Shown here: piece by piece, positions 55,962 to 64,000 of the stretch
How the letters are laid out: every line of letters begins with the position of its first letter
Position numbering within the stretch: the first letter of the stretch is position 1
Assembly (NCBI GenBank): GCA_029260115.1
Contig: JAJDDW010000013.1
Location: 24,262-88,261, forward strand
Direction: 5' to 3'
Source: Phycisphaerae bacterium
Lineage (GTDB): Bacteria > Planctomycetota > Phycisphaerae > UBA1845
Length of the DNA: 64,000 bases
Notes under the pieces: model-generated
The model's input: the letters and a program-made list of their open reading frames with translations, nothing else
Databases searched by the model: none
Told to the model about the DNA's origin: nothing
Made by a program: the position numbers and the translations under genes

Positions 55962-56429
55962 TTATGCCCCTTCACGAGACGCCAGCAGGCGACCCGGCTC
56001 CGGTGGCAGGTTAAACACTGCAGCCGGAAAATGATCCACAACATATTCAACAATTCTTTTGACCGAAACGACTGATTTCAAAACGCCGGAAGCATCAACC
56101 ACCGGTACATGCCGAAATCCGCCATCCACCAATGTTTGGATGACGCTGCCAATCGTCTCATCGCAAGTCACCACCGTCGCCGGTGATGTCATTACGTCTG
56201 CCACGGGTGTCTCTAGCGACACATTGCTCGACAACACCCTGCGTAGCACGTCTCGTTCCGTAAATATACCAACCGGTCGATGGTCTTCTGTAACCACGAC
56301 GCAGCCAATACTGTGATTTTGTAGGAGGGAGATTGCTCCACCGACGCTAGTGCGAGGGCTAATGTCAATCGGGTCACGTGTACCCAAAGAAGCAATTGTG
56401 TCAGATGCTAAGTTTTCTCGTAGGCTCAT
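55962..56429 (-). CDS. CBS-pair protein upstream of korAB
   Basis: A 155-residue tandem CBS domain protein (ISPRTSVGGAISLLQNHSIG and VVVTEDHRPVGIFTERDVLR, then LVDGGFRHVPVVDA). It has no other domain, so it is probably a regulatory subunit binding AMP/ATP or similar. The ATG at 56429 (GGTGAG upstream) is used; a GTG at 56441 adds four residues. It begins the likely operon CBS-korA-korB, with a second CBS gene after korB. Confidence 0.82.
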   Translation of the reverse strand: MSLRENLASDTIASLGTRDPIDISPRTSVGGAISLLQNHSIGCVVVTEDHRPVGIFTERDVLRRVLSSNVSLETPVADVMTSPATVVTCDETIGSVIQTLVDGGFRHVPVVDASGVLKSVVSVKRIVEYVVDHFPAAVFNLPPEPGRLLASREGA

Positions 56430-56975
56430 ACGCCAACTCACCCAATACGCAAAAGGTCAGGTAGTCTATCAAACTACTCGACCGAAAACAACCCCAGCCA
56501 CCTAGGAAAAAAAAGGTTTTTTTGCCGGGCATTAAAACCGCCATCGCCAATAGATGGCTTGTACCATATGCCAAAGATTTTGCCATAGCCTAAGGCGAAA
56601 CTTCTTGAAGATTGCCAAACCCTTGACGCTGGCATAACCCGCAAAAATCGTGCGAAGACTTCATCGCGAAATAACCAGAACAACTCGTACATCGGCGTAG
56701 CTATGAGCAACCAAGAGATATAGCTAAAAACAGATTCCACCTAAGGCACGACCGATCATCTTTAGTCACACGGCAAGATCAAACCCTCGACGAAAATGAA
56801 TCATCGCAGGCTATGGATTAGCGATTTCTAGCTGTTTCTTATCTAAAATAGCGGCCATTACCGGACGGCCAATAACCTCAGTCCCAAGCAGTTGTACTAT
56901 ACTCACGTATGGGGGTTGCCGCGTGAGGTATCTGCCTTTACGCTTCCGACCGAATATCACGAAAGGGAGATACCT
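56430..56975. other. 546 bp divergent intergenic region
   Basis: Between the CBS gene (minus) and the cystathionine gamma-synthase family gene (plus). It holds an unusual symmetric A-tract/T-tract (AAAAAAAAGGTTTTTTT, about 56508-56524), which may bend DNA or serve as a minus-strand promoter element. No S-box/SAM riboswitch could be drawn with confidence upstream of the plus-strand gene. An 88-residue minus frame at 56474-56740 has no good start and is not called. Confidence 0.4.
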
Positions 56976-58148
56976 ATGTCCAACAGTCATGAATGGGGTT
57001 TTGCGACCACAGCAATACACGTAGGCCAAGAGCCAGATGCCGAGTCCGGAGCCACGGTCCCGCCCATCCACTTATCCAGTACGTTCACCCAACAATCGCC
57101 TGGCAAACATAAGGGCTATGAATACTCTCGCTCTGGGAATCCCACGCGCAATGGGCTTGAAAGATGCCTTGCTGCGCTAGAAGGTGGCACCTGGTGTGGC
57201 TGTTTCGCCTCAGGTTCAGCAGCTACCGCTTCAGTTCTCGCTTCACTTTCTCCAGGAGATAAAGTCCTGGCCTACGCCGACGTGTACGGCGGCACATTTC
57301 GGATGCTCAAACAGGTCTTCGAGGGCTTCGGCATTGTGCCAGTGTTCACCGACGACGTTTCCGCATCTTCGTTCGCCAGCCTCATCGACGACAAGACCAA
57401 AATGGTTTGGCTTGAATCTCCCACGAACCCGCTATTACGCTGTCTAGATATCGCAGCTATCGCCGAAATCGCCCATGGCGTTGGTGCAAAATTGGCCGTG
57501 GATAACACCTTCGCCACCCCTGTCTTACAAAGGCCACTTACTTTAGGGGCTGATTACGTCGTCCATAGCACGACCAAATACATCGGGGGCCATTCGGACG
57601 TGGTCGGCGGAGCCGTCATCGTCAAAGACGACGCCCTCGCTGAAAAGACCATGTTTTTGCAAAACGCCCTCGGCGGCATCCCTGCCCCTTTCGATTGCTA
57701 CATTCAGCATCGTGGCATTAAGACATTGCAAATTCGCGTCGAGCGTCACTGCGAAAACGCCGTAGCCGTATGCAAACATCTGGACGGCCATAGCAAGCTA
57801 GATCGCATCGTCTACCCGCATCTGGAAAGTCACCCCGATTATGCCATAGCCAAGCGGCAGATGTCAGCAGGCGGGGGGATGGTCACCATTGTGTTTAAGG
57901 GCGATGACGCTACAGCTAGGACAGCAGCCGTGCGCTTCTGCGAAAACATAAAAGTATTCTCCCTGGCTGAGTCACTCGGCGGCGTAGAGTCATTAGTCTG
58001 TCACCCAGCCATCATGACCCACGCCTCCATCCCCAAAGAAATCCGAGAAGCCCGAGGCGTCACCGATGGGCTAGTAAGATTATCCGTCGGTATAGAAAAC
58101 ATAGAGGACCTGCTAGCCGACCTGGACCAAGCTTTAGCTAAAGCGTAA
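56976..58148 (+). CDS. cystathionine gamma-synthase family PLP enzyme
   Basis: A 390-residue Cys/Met-metabolism PLP enzyme. The PLP lysine is in YVVHSTTKYIGGHSDVVGG. The phosphate-binding FASGSAATASVLASL and the active-site YEYSRSGNPTR (Tyr, Arg) are present. Close relatives include cystathionine gamma-synthase (metB), cystathionine gamma-lyase and O-acetylhomoserine sulfhydrylase, which cannot be separated by eye. The sequence around FSLAESLGGVESLVCHPA fits the gamma-synthase/gamma-lyase group best. The ATG at 56976 has GGGAG 6 bases upstream; the longer frame from 56892 is not used. Confidence 0.87.
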   Translation: MSNSHEWGFATTAIHVGQEPDAESGATVPPIHLSSTFTQQSPGKHKGYEYSRSGNPTRNGLERCLAALEGGTWCGCFASGSAATASVLASLSPGDKVLAYADVYGGTFRMLKQVFEGFGIVPVFTDDVSASSFASLIDDKTKMVWLESPTNPLLRCLDIAAIAEIAHGVGAKLAVDNTFATPVLQRPLTLGADYVVHSTTKYIGGHSDVVGGAVIVKDDALAEKTMFLQNALGGIPAPFDCYIQHRGIKTLQIRVERHCENAVAVCKHLDGHSKLDRIVYPHLESHPDYAIAKRQMSAGGGMVTIVFKGDDATARTAAVRFCENIKVFSLAESLGGVESLVCHPAIMTHASIPKEIREARGVTDGLVRLSVGIENIEDLLADLDQALAKA

Positions 58149-58210
58149 AGTGCCATGTCTATGTCGCTGTTGTGCGTTGGTTCTCCCCTGGGTTTGAGGA
58201 GAACTGCGAA

Positions 58211-58308
58211 GTAGCTATGTGTGTGAAGAGTTAAGTCCAAGCGCGAGGCTAGCGTCATTTTCTGTCTGGCATGCCCGCGCCTAGGAGCTTGGGCATGCCA
58301 TCAAGCCG
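58211..58308. repeat. R4 repeat, copy a (~98 bp)
   Basis: Matches 61917-62014 in the same orientation at roughly 80% by eye. It contains an inverted pair GCATGCCC/GGGCATGC around GCGCCTAGGAGCTT. The two copies bracket the ClC and Usp genes. No frame. Confidence 0.7.
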
Positions 58309-58459
58309 CGTCGATCATTCGGTGACTTGGTATGCTCCTACACTTGACGTTACCTTTTTACTTGGAGTTGCCCGAGTACGCTAGGGATTCGGCATCACCA
58401 CGTGATTTTGGATACCTACGCTTCAGTACGCCTGTAGATTTGGGAACACATCGCTCCCT

Positions 58460-60586
58460 CTATTCGGAATCGTCGCGGTCGGTTCGACGGTCGGCATCGC
58501 GTTCTTCGCCGCCTTGGTTCTGACTTTCGATTGCAAGAAGACGCTGATTCGTCTTCAGCGGCGCGTTTACGTCCGGCGGACACTCGATTGAACCGTTTGC
58601 TTGCTCGATGGCGATGACCTGCACACCAAACTGCTTCCGGAAGTCGGTTTCGCGTAATGACAGACCCATAGCCTGCATGGGCACAATCAAACGCTGGATT
58701 TTCTCGGCTTTTCCCGCCGACACGCCCAGAGCCATTTGATGGAGCGTATCTTCATGACCGATTGCAGCCAACGCTTCGTGTTCCAGCACAAGGTGCTTTC
58801 GCAAATCGTCCAGCTGCGTTCGGACGTGCTGAAAGATGTCAGCGCGAGTCAGCATGCCCAGAAACTGGTGGTTCTTGTCACTAGAGATAACTGGTAGTGC
58901 CAAAGCGTTGCGCCGCCCCATGGCCGCGAGAGCAGTATACAAATCATCTTGCACGCTCAGTATTGTTGGTACCGGTGTCATCATGTCGGCCGCGATAACG
59001 ATGTCCGAAATGCCGGCCTGGTTCATGATCTGCGTAATCTCGGGCACCGAAATCATGCCCTTAATACAGCCATTCTCAACCACCGCGAATGCGGGGCGGG
59101 TGCCGGGTTCCAATTGCGCAGCGAGTTCTCCCAGCGTCGTGTCGGGCCTTACCACGTCCGGCCAGTCCCGATGCATCACCTCTCCTACACGACCAACCTC
59201 CAACATGTGGACAATAACATCCCCCGCGTGCGCTGGCGATTCAGGCGAGCTGCGAACCTGCTCGTCGCAGAGTCCCCACCGCCGACCCACAACGTAGGAA
59301 CTCACGCAAACGACCATCAAAGGCACGATCAAACCGTAGCTTCCCGTCATTTCGGTGACCATGACCAATGCTGCCAGGGGTGTGCGCATGCTGGCTGACA
59401 ACACGCCGGCCATGGCGACGGGGATCAACGCGCGACGCAGATTCTCCGGATCACCGGTGAACGCATCCGGTGCAATGGCCGAGATCACAGCGCCGAGAAA
59501 AGCACCAACCGCCCCCCCAATAAACACGCTCGGGCCCAGCGCACCTCCCGGGGCTCCGGAGCCTACTGTAAGACCCGTCGCTAAGCATTTGGCTAGCGCG
59601 ACGACACCAAACAGCGCCGCCCAAGTCCACCACGATCGATTCTCGAAACCACCGAGGAAGCTCCCGTCCATCGCGCTTTGGATGAACACATACTGGCCAT
59701 CCATAACCTGAGGCAACGCGCAAGCGACCGCCCCTGTTGCCAGCCCTCCTAACGCTGGCGCAAGCCAGCGTGGAATACGTGGGCTTCGAACAGTCAATTG
59801 CTCGACGGACCGTAGGCACGTGCGGAACACGAGGCACATGAGACCGCATAGTGGGCCGAGGATGGCGTAGGGAATCAATTCACGCGGTGACGAGAATACG
59901 AGCGTGTTGGCACCCTGCAGGAGATGCGCGCCATACCCCCAAAAGGGCATGTATACCGAGTAGCCGACCACAGAGGCAACGAACGCCGGGACCATCGCAT
60001 CCGTCTCGAAGTCCGGCTCTCGGTAGAGTACACTCACCGCAAACAGTGCACCGCCCAGAGGGCATTGGAAAATCGCTCCCACACCTGCGCCACACCCGGC
60101 GATCAACATGATTCGTCGTTCGTGGGGCGTCAGAGAGAACACTTCGCCGAGAGCTGATCCGATTGCCGCTCCCAATGCGGCGATGGGCCCCTCAGGCCCA
60201 GCCGAACCACCGCACGAGATAACGCCGATCGCCGCCACTGCATTGACCGTCGGACCACGCAGCGGCATGACGCCACCGCGACGGTGGAACGCGCGGATCA
60301 GGAGGTCAGTCCCGTGCCCGGCAAGCCGTGGGCATAGCCAGTGGACCAACAGGCCCGCAACTAGCCCGCCCAAAGCCGGCAGCGCCAAGAGCTCTGGTCT
60401 AAATTCGAGAACATGGGCTTGGCCGAGATCGGTGAACCGGCCCACCAGGAACTTGCTACCCACGTGCAAGCCATACTCCAACGCGGCAGCCGCTAGGCCA
60501 GCGAGTATGCCAACAACCGAGGCGAGGCCCAAGAGCCGGGTCCATCGCGCCATCGGCGTCGGCATTCGAGACAGAGGATCAATCAT
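58460..60586 (-). CDS. ClC chloride channel/antiporter with CBS pair and RCK_C domain
   Basis: A 708-residue membrane protein. The ClC core (~25-430) has the gating glutamate in GSAGPEGPIA (Glu132), the chloride-site loops GSGAPGGALGPSVFIG, and a helix-capping GxxxP pattern. Two CBS domains follow at about 475-600. A C-terminal RCK_C/TrkA-C-like domain lies at ~625-695 (KQFGVQVIAIEQANG, KTNQRLLAIE). The retained Glu suggests a proton-coupled antiporter. The ATG at 60586 is used; the frame opens at a GTG four codons earlier. C-ending codons are enriched relative to the flanking genes. It is divergent from the Usp gene and enclosed by two R4 repeats. Confidence 0.88.
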   Translation of the reverse strand: MIDPLSRMPTPMARWTRLLGLASVVGILAGLAAAALEYGLHVGSKFLVGRFTDLGQAHVLEFRPELLALPALGGLVAGLLVHWLCPRLAGHGTDLLIRAFHRRGGVMPLRGPTVNAVAAIGVISCGGSAGPEGPIAALGAAIGSALGEVFSLTPHERRIMLIAGCGAGVGAIFQCPLGGALFAVSVLYREPDFETDAMVPAFVASVVGYSVYMPFWGYGAHLLQGANTLVFSSPRELIPYAILGPLCGLMCLVFRTCLRSVEQLTVRSPRIPRWLAPALGGLATGAVACALPQVMDGQYVFIQSAMDGSFLGGFENRSWWTWAALFGVVALAKCLATGLTVGSGAPGGALGPSVFIGGAVGAFLGAVISAIAPDAFTGDPENLRRALIPVAMAGVLSASMRTPLAALVMVTEMTGSYGLIVPLMVVCVSSYVVGRRWGLCDEQVRSSPESPAHAGDVIVHMLEVGRVGEVMHRDWPDVVRPDTTLGELAAQLEPGTRPAFAVVENGCIKGMISVPEITQIMNQAGISDIVIAADMMTPVPTILSVQDDLYTALAAMGRRNALALPVISSDKNHQFLGMLTRADIFQHVRTQLDDLRKHLVLEHEALAAIGHEDTLHQMALGVSAGKAEKIQRLIVPMQAMGLSLRETDFRKQFGVQVIAIEQANGSIECPPDVNAPLKTNQRLLAIESQNQGGEERDADRRTDRDDSE

Positions 60587-60803
60587 TCTCGCTCTCACTG
60601 TTCAAGCCTGCGGTATTCGCTGGCTGATGGCCTTGGTCGGTCTTGAATCTCCACGCCTGGTTTTCAGCCGCGAAGTGACGCCCTACCCGAATTTTGGTCG
60701 TGCGGGCTTCATGTGGTACGATTCCGCCGAGCGTATTCCGTTGCAGATGCCTGGGACTCTGGGGCACCGACTGTAAAGGTTTCGATCTTGCAGGACGAAC
60801 ACC

Positions 60804-61652
60804 ATGAAAACGACATTGTTGCATATATTCCGTAACTCGCCGATGGGACGCGAGAATCTCATGCAATCCGCATACTTCTGCAAGCAGCAGTTCGGATTGT
60901 CGCTGGCCGTCTACATCCCAGAGACCATCCAGTTCGGCATGGAGTTCGGTGGCAATCCGGTGACCATTCAGCTTGACGGATCCTACGTGGCTTATCCGAC
61001 CACGGCACGGGAGCACGCAGAGAACGTGCTCGCCGACTACGGGTCTGCGAACCAGTTCTTCGTTCCGAACGAACGTCTCTCCGGCACGATGCCGCTATTG
61101 CCGAACGATTGGGCCATGATGGCGTGTCCGCGTGTTATCAGCGAACAATCAGCCCGTATTGGCCTCGGTCACCTCGGCCCAAAGGTCCGTAGTCTTGTCA
61201 AGCAGGCGACCTTCCCGGTTTTCATCCCAAGTATGTTATTCAAACCGTGGACGAATGTGACCGCCTTCTTTGGTGGTTCCGAGCTTGGCGCCACCGTGGT
61301 CAAAGAGGGCATGGCCGTCGCCCGACTTGCCCGAGTTCCGTTTGTGATCCATACACAGCTTAATGGTATCACGAAAAAGGAGTGTGAAAAGAGCTTATCT
61401 GCTGCGGGAATCCTTGGAGCCGTGTCCGGCGGCGATGTTGAGTGGCGGCTCTACGATCACGGAACGCTTGAGGAGAATTTGTACGACGTTCCGCACGACA
61501 GCCTCATCGTTGTCGGCGCGGCTGGCCACAGGCTCATCAGCGAACTCGTTTTCGGCAGCAAGCTGGAGACGATCCAAGCCACGCTTCCCAATCCAATGGT
61601 AATCGTTGGGCCGGATTGCCGAACTCTGTGGGATGGCGAAACCCTCGGATGA
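60804..61652 (+). CDS. universal stress protein, tandem-domain
   Basis: A 282-residue protein with two UspA folds. The second carries the ATP-binding signature VVGAAGHRLISELVFGSKLE and the C-terminal PNPMVIVGP. The N-terminal half is degenerate, with LLHIFRNSPMGRENLMQSA in place of the usual first strand. Two-domain Usp proteins bind ATP or act in dimers; the stimulus is unknown. It is divergent from the ClC gene, with which it shares the R4-flanked block and a GC-rich codon style. A short AGGAC precedes the ATG. Confidence 0.82.
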   Translation: MKTTLLHIFRNSPMGRENLMQSAYFCKQQFGLSLAVYIPETIQFGMEFGGNPVTIQLDGSYVAYPTTAREHAENVLADYGSANQFFVPNERLSGTMPLLPNDWAMMACPRVISEQSARIGLGHLGPKVRSLVKQATFPVFIPSMLFKPWTNVTAFFGGSELGATVVKEGMAVARLARVPFVIHTQLNGITKKECEKSLSAAGILGAVSGGDVEWRLYDHGTLEENLYDVPHDSLIVVGAAGHRLISELVFGSKLETIQATLPNPMVIVGPDCRTLWDGETLG

Positions 61653-61787
61653 GTCTGATTTCCGCCACGCTACCTGCTAGAGGCACTGGCTATTCGCTCA
61701 TCTGAAATTGCCGCAGGTAAATTATTTGGCACGCAATAGCCCTATGTGAGCGTAGCCCGATACGGGTTGTGTGCCAACAAAAAATGT

Positions 61788-61834
61788 ATCATCGACTCCC
61801 CCAGGTTCAGAAAGTTGGGCATGGGCCACCCGGC
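61788..61834 (-). repeat. R1 repeat, copy e (minus, diverged)
   Basis: Reverse complement reads GCCGGGTGGCCCATGCCCAA, then CTTTCTGAACCTGGGGGAG, then TCGATGAT. It matches the other R1 copies at both ends and differs in the middle. A second fragment (ATGTTCAAAAAGAAG) follows at about 61835-61850. Confidence 0.6.
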
Positions 61835-61916
61835 CATGTTCAAAAAGAAGTGCGTAGGCCGGGTCATCGACCCGGCATTTCCTGGCTCAAGACTATGCTA
61901 AAAGCGCTGGTATGCA

Positions 61917-62014
61917 GTAGCCATGTGCGATATAAGTTATATCCAAGCGCGAAGCTAGCGTCATTAACGAATCGACATGCCCGCGCCTAGGGGCTTGGGC
62001 ATGCCACCCAGCCG
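61917..62014. repeat. R4 repeat, copy b (~98 bp)
   Basis: Same orientation as 58211-58308. It contains CATGCCCGCGCCTAGGGGCT, then TGGGCATGCC. It lies about 265 bp after the Usp gene and before the secreted-protein gene. The rest of 61653-62097 holds R1 copy e and no gene. Confidence 0.7.
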
Positions 62015-62097
62015 GCCAACGTTGGTGTTAAGTTGGATAGGGTTTCACCAAAAGTGCGGAAGAACCGTTTTAACCTGCCCTGTGGCAGCAATAAAAC

Positions 62098-63795
62098 TTA
62101 TTGATATTCCTTGTTGCCGCAATAAACTTTAAGACTTACCAGTAGCAGCAACGTCAGGACAACAAGCCCCCAACTGCTGATTGTAGGAACTTTTGTATGG
62201 CAGTCACCAAATACAGCGTCGTCAGCTCCCATGCACAGGTCATTACAATCTTCAATCCCATCAAAATCTGAATCACCAACATCAACGACACCGCAGCCAC
62301 ATTCTCCAGGATCAATTTTATTGGGATCTGTAGGACATGCATCTCTTGAATCACAAGCCCCATCTCCATCGGTATCGTTGGGATTATCTACTGGACATCT
62401 ATCGCATTCATCGCGAACACCGTCGCCATCGGAATCGTTTTCTAAGCATAATGTATCGAATCCCAAGAACGTACCAATTGCACTATTGCAGCCAGGGGTT
62501 GTCAACATCGAACACATTGCACTATGGCAACAAGCACCTGTTTCTAGCGTACAGACGTCTGAGCAGCCGTCGCCGTTCTTGAGGTTGCTATCGTCGCACG
62601 CTTCAAGCCCTTCAATAATTCCGTCCCCACAGATGGATAAATTAAGTTTGTATATCGCTCGAATCCCGTCTTGATCCGTATGAAATACTACCGCAACATT
62701 GTCGTCGATGGTTTTGAAGTTCGCAGATCCACCTAGCCCAATCGCGTTGACAACTTCTTGCTCATCGAGGACCTTGACAATGGTTCCGTCGATTTGCATG
62801 AAAATCGTATTGATGATGTTTAGACCTGCCCGGAACGAGATATTGCCATGCACAAATTTGGTGAATCCGAATCTCAGGAAATTGTCATTCGAACCGGGAA
62901 TGATATCGCTTCGATCTGCTATTATCGAAAAAGACGATCCGTCATAGGAATAAATTCCACTATTAACTTCTGATCCAGCATTAAATGATATTTGATTATT
63001 GAATAAATCTATCCCTTCAAGAAATAGTGGTGTGCTATTGGAAAACGGTCCTAGGGTATCGGTCCCAATTATTATTTGTAGGCTGTTATTTTCGTACAAA
63101 AACAGACCATCAGAGAAATGGTTAGGGTGAGGTAAATCAAAAGTTCCGACGAACGCTATACGATTATCTTGTATTCTTACATCATTGAAAAAGGAAAGAG
63201 TCGTGGTTTCTCCAGGAATAGGAGTGCTAGAATTAGCAATCATGCTGATTGTGTTATTGCTTATTGAGTATACTCCTCCAGTCGCCAAACTGGAGTTGAC
63301 GCTAAAGACAGTGTTACCATTATATACATCAAAGGAACTTACGCGGTAGTCAACAAATTGGCTATCAGGAAGGTCGTGCCTATCGTCCACAAGGGTTTCA
63401 ATTATGCCGTTTTCGTATCGATATAAGCCACCGCTAGACCCTGTGCTAGCATTAAATATAACGGCTCCATTGTCTATGTGTGTAGCTTTGAATTGGCTAT
63501 AGGTAACACTATTAGCGGGTGGACGCATAGTAGTATCGGCGACAAGCAATAAATTTATTCCATCATGAAGATAGATCCCTTGGTGTGTAGCATCAATCGT
63601 GCCTCTAAACACAACGAAATCACCTTCTACAAAGTCGCTCCACTCAATAAAACTTTGAAAGCTAACGAAGTTGCCATCGTATCCCGGCATGGGTGTATTC
63701 GTATCAGCAATTTTGGTGACGCCAATAATTTCGCTATGGACACCTTGCACAGGGATTATGCAGAAAATAATACAAAGAAGAAATGTACGTACCAT
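62098..63795 (-). CDS. secreted calcium-repeat protein with IPTxSSWG-type sorting signal
   Basis: A 565-residue exported protein. The signal peptide (LLCIIFCIIPVQGVHS) leads to a ~350-residue beta region of repeated blade-like units (GIYLHDGINLLLVAD, GLFLYENNSLQIIIG). Then comes a cysteine-rich CGDGIIEGLEACDD motif of the Myxococcus type, thrombospondin-3-like calcium loops (DGDGVRDECDRCP, DTDGDGACD) and the C-terminal signal VPTISSWGLVVLTLLLLVS plus a short basic tail. The start is the ATG at 63795 (an in-frame start lies six codons upstream). AT-rich composition differs from the genes to the left. It is a paralogue in style of the interrupted gene at 36737. Confidence 0.82.
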   Translation of the reverse strand: MVRTFLLCIIFCIIPVQGVHSEIIGVTKIADTNTPMPGYDGNFVSFQSFIEWSDFVEGDFVVFRGTIDATHQGIYLHDGINLLLVADTTMRPPANSVTYSQFKATHIDNGAVIFNASTGSSGGLYRYENGIIETLVDDRHDLPDSQFVDYRVSSFDVYNGNTVFSVNSSLATGGVYSISNNTISMIANSSTPIPGETTTLSFFNDVRIQDNRIAFVGTFDLPHPNHFSDGLFLYENNSLQIIIGTDTLGPFSNSTPLFLEGIDLFNNQISFNAGSEVNSGIYSYDGSSFSIIADRSDIIPGSNDNFLRFGFTKFVHGNISFRAGLNIINTIFMQIDGTIVKVLDEQEVVNAIGLGGSANFKTIDDNVAVVFHTDQDGIRAIYKLNLSICGDGIIEGLEACDDSNLKNGDGCSDVCTLETGACCHSAMCSMLTTPGCNSAIGTFLGFDTLCLENDSDGDGVRDECDRCPVDNPNDTDGDGACDSRDACPTDPNKIDPGECGCGVVDVGDSDFDGIEDCNDLCMGADDAVFGDCHTKVPTISSWGLVVLTLLLLVSLKVYCGNKEYQ

Positions 63796-63862
63796 ATTGT
63801 CCTCAACTTTCAATTTGCTGCAAACTAGTCTGACGAATAAAGGCCACTTTCAGATTCCAAAT

Positions 63863-64000
63863 TTACCTAAGACGGTTGATTCTCGTGCGGCAATCGTTTC
63901 TTAGTGTGTAGATTTTTGCACTGACCAATAGTGACAGACAAAGCACAAGGAATCCCCAGCTTGATGTAGTGGGTATCGCGTTAGTGCAATCCCCAAACAC
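63863..64000 (-). CDS. 3' end of another IPTxSSWG-sorted secreted protein (partial)
   Basis: The frame continues beyond the right edge. The 45 visible residues are VFGDCTNAIPTTSSWG followed by a hydrophobic segment (FLVLCLSLLVSA) and a basic tail, ending at TAA 63863-63865. The nucleotides match the tail of the interrupted gene at 36737 with about 11 differences over 111 positions. This indicates a recently shared or converted C-terminal module. Confidence 0.8.
   Translation of the reverse strand: MFGDCTNAIPTTSSWGFLVLCLSLLVSAKIYTLRNDCRTRINRLR

Noticed and set aside
56474..56740. An 88-residue minus-strand frame with a hydrophobic start
   Set aside because: It has only a GTG start without a ribosome-binding site, and it reads through the A8/T7 tract. 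No family resemblance.
56700..56975. SAM riboswitch before the cystathionine gamma-synthase family gene
   Set aside because: I could not draw the conserved junction and kink-turn elements; only scattered short pairings are visible.
61169..61372. Several 60-150 residue frames inside the Usp and ClC genes on the opposite strand
   Set aside because: They are antisense shadows in GC-rich coding DNA, where long spurious frames are expected.

Overview
The window looks like chromosomal DNA of a planctomycete, most likely of the Phycisphaerae type. The signs are secreted proteins ending in PEP-CTERM or IPTxSSWG sorting signals, dockerin-like D-x-D-G repeats next to an H-type pseudopilin, an enlarged RNase HII-like protein, many lipoproteins, moderate GC with AT-rich islands, and frequent GTG/TTG starts. 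The assignment is an inference from gene content. I found no rRNA, tRNA, CRISPR array, prophage or transposase gene.

Layout. 1-9.1 kb: end of an unknown gene, a HAD phosphatase, an AT-rich pentapeptide-repeat membrane protein, a MOSC protein, SerA, a divergent NRAMP transporter, a cysteine desulfurase/selenocysteine lyase-like enzyme and a chorismate mutase-prephenate dehydrogenase. 9.2-16.1 kb: a lipoprotein, threonine synthase, an orphan HlyD-type adaptor, a relic of the sigma-54 C-terminus, and an iron-type ABC importer lacking its ATPase. 16.3-21.4 kb: a complete pyruvate dehydrogenase operon (E1 alpha, E1 beta, E2, E3). 21.4-28.8 kb: TilS, a GT-C type glycosyltransferase, a 1213-residue AsmA-like protein and a DUF368 (PopT-type) undecaprenyl-phosphate translocase. 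28.9-36.2 kb, minus strand: a zinc-ribbon protein, a membrane protein, a lipoprotein, a STAS protein, the RNase HII-like protein, a P-loop protein, a DUF6115-like protein and LarC. 36.2-48.6 kb: surface and secreted proteins, UvrC without its helix-hairpin-helix tail, and prolyl oligopeptidase. 49-58 kb: M42 peptidase, a PocR-GAF-PP2C phosphatase, a 2-oxoacid:ferredoxin oxidoreductase set between two CBS proteins, and a cystathionine gamma-synthase family enzyme. 58-64 kb: a ClC channel with regulatory domains, a universal stress protein, and two sortable secreted proteins, the last cut by the window edge.

How the genes work together. Two ways of oxidising 2-oxoacids are present: the NAD-linked PDH complex and the ferredoxin-linked oxidoreductase. 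SerA, TyrA, ThrC and the cystathionine gamma-synthase family enzyme supply amino acids. The GT-C, AsmA-like and PopT genes point to envelope building. PocR-GAF-PP2C and the separate STAS protein could form a partner-switching circuit.

The most unusual signal is non-coding. Several single genes or gene pairs are bracketed by two copies of the same short repeat: MOSC by a ~104 bp direct repeat, NRAMP by a ~172 bp element with terminal inverted repeats (MITE-like), ClC plus Usp by a ~98 bp repeat, and a secreted-protein gene by nested inverted copies of two repeats. This suggests that non-autonomous repeats mark or mediate the movement of single-gene cassettes. A second notable signal is a TAA stop that separates a secreted protein from its otherwise intact C-terminal sorting signal.
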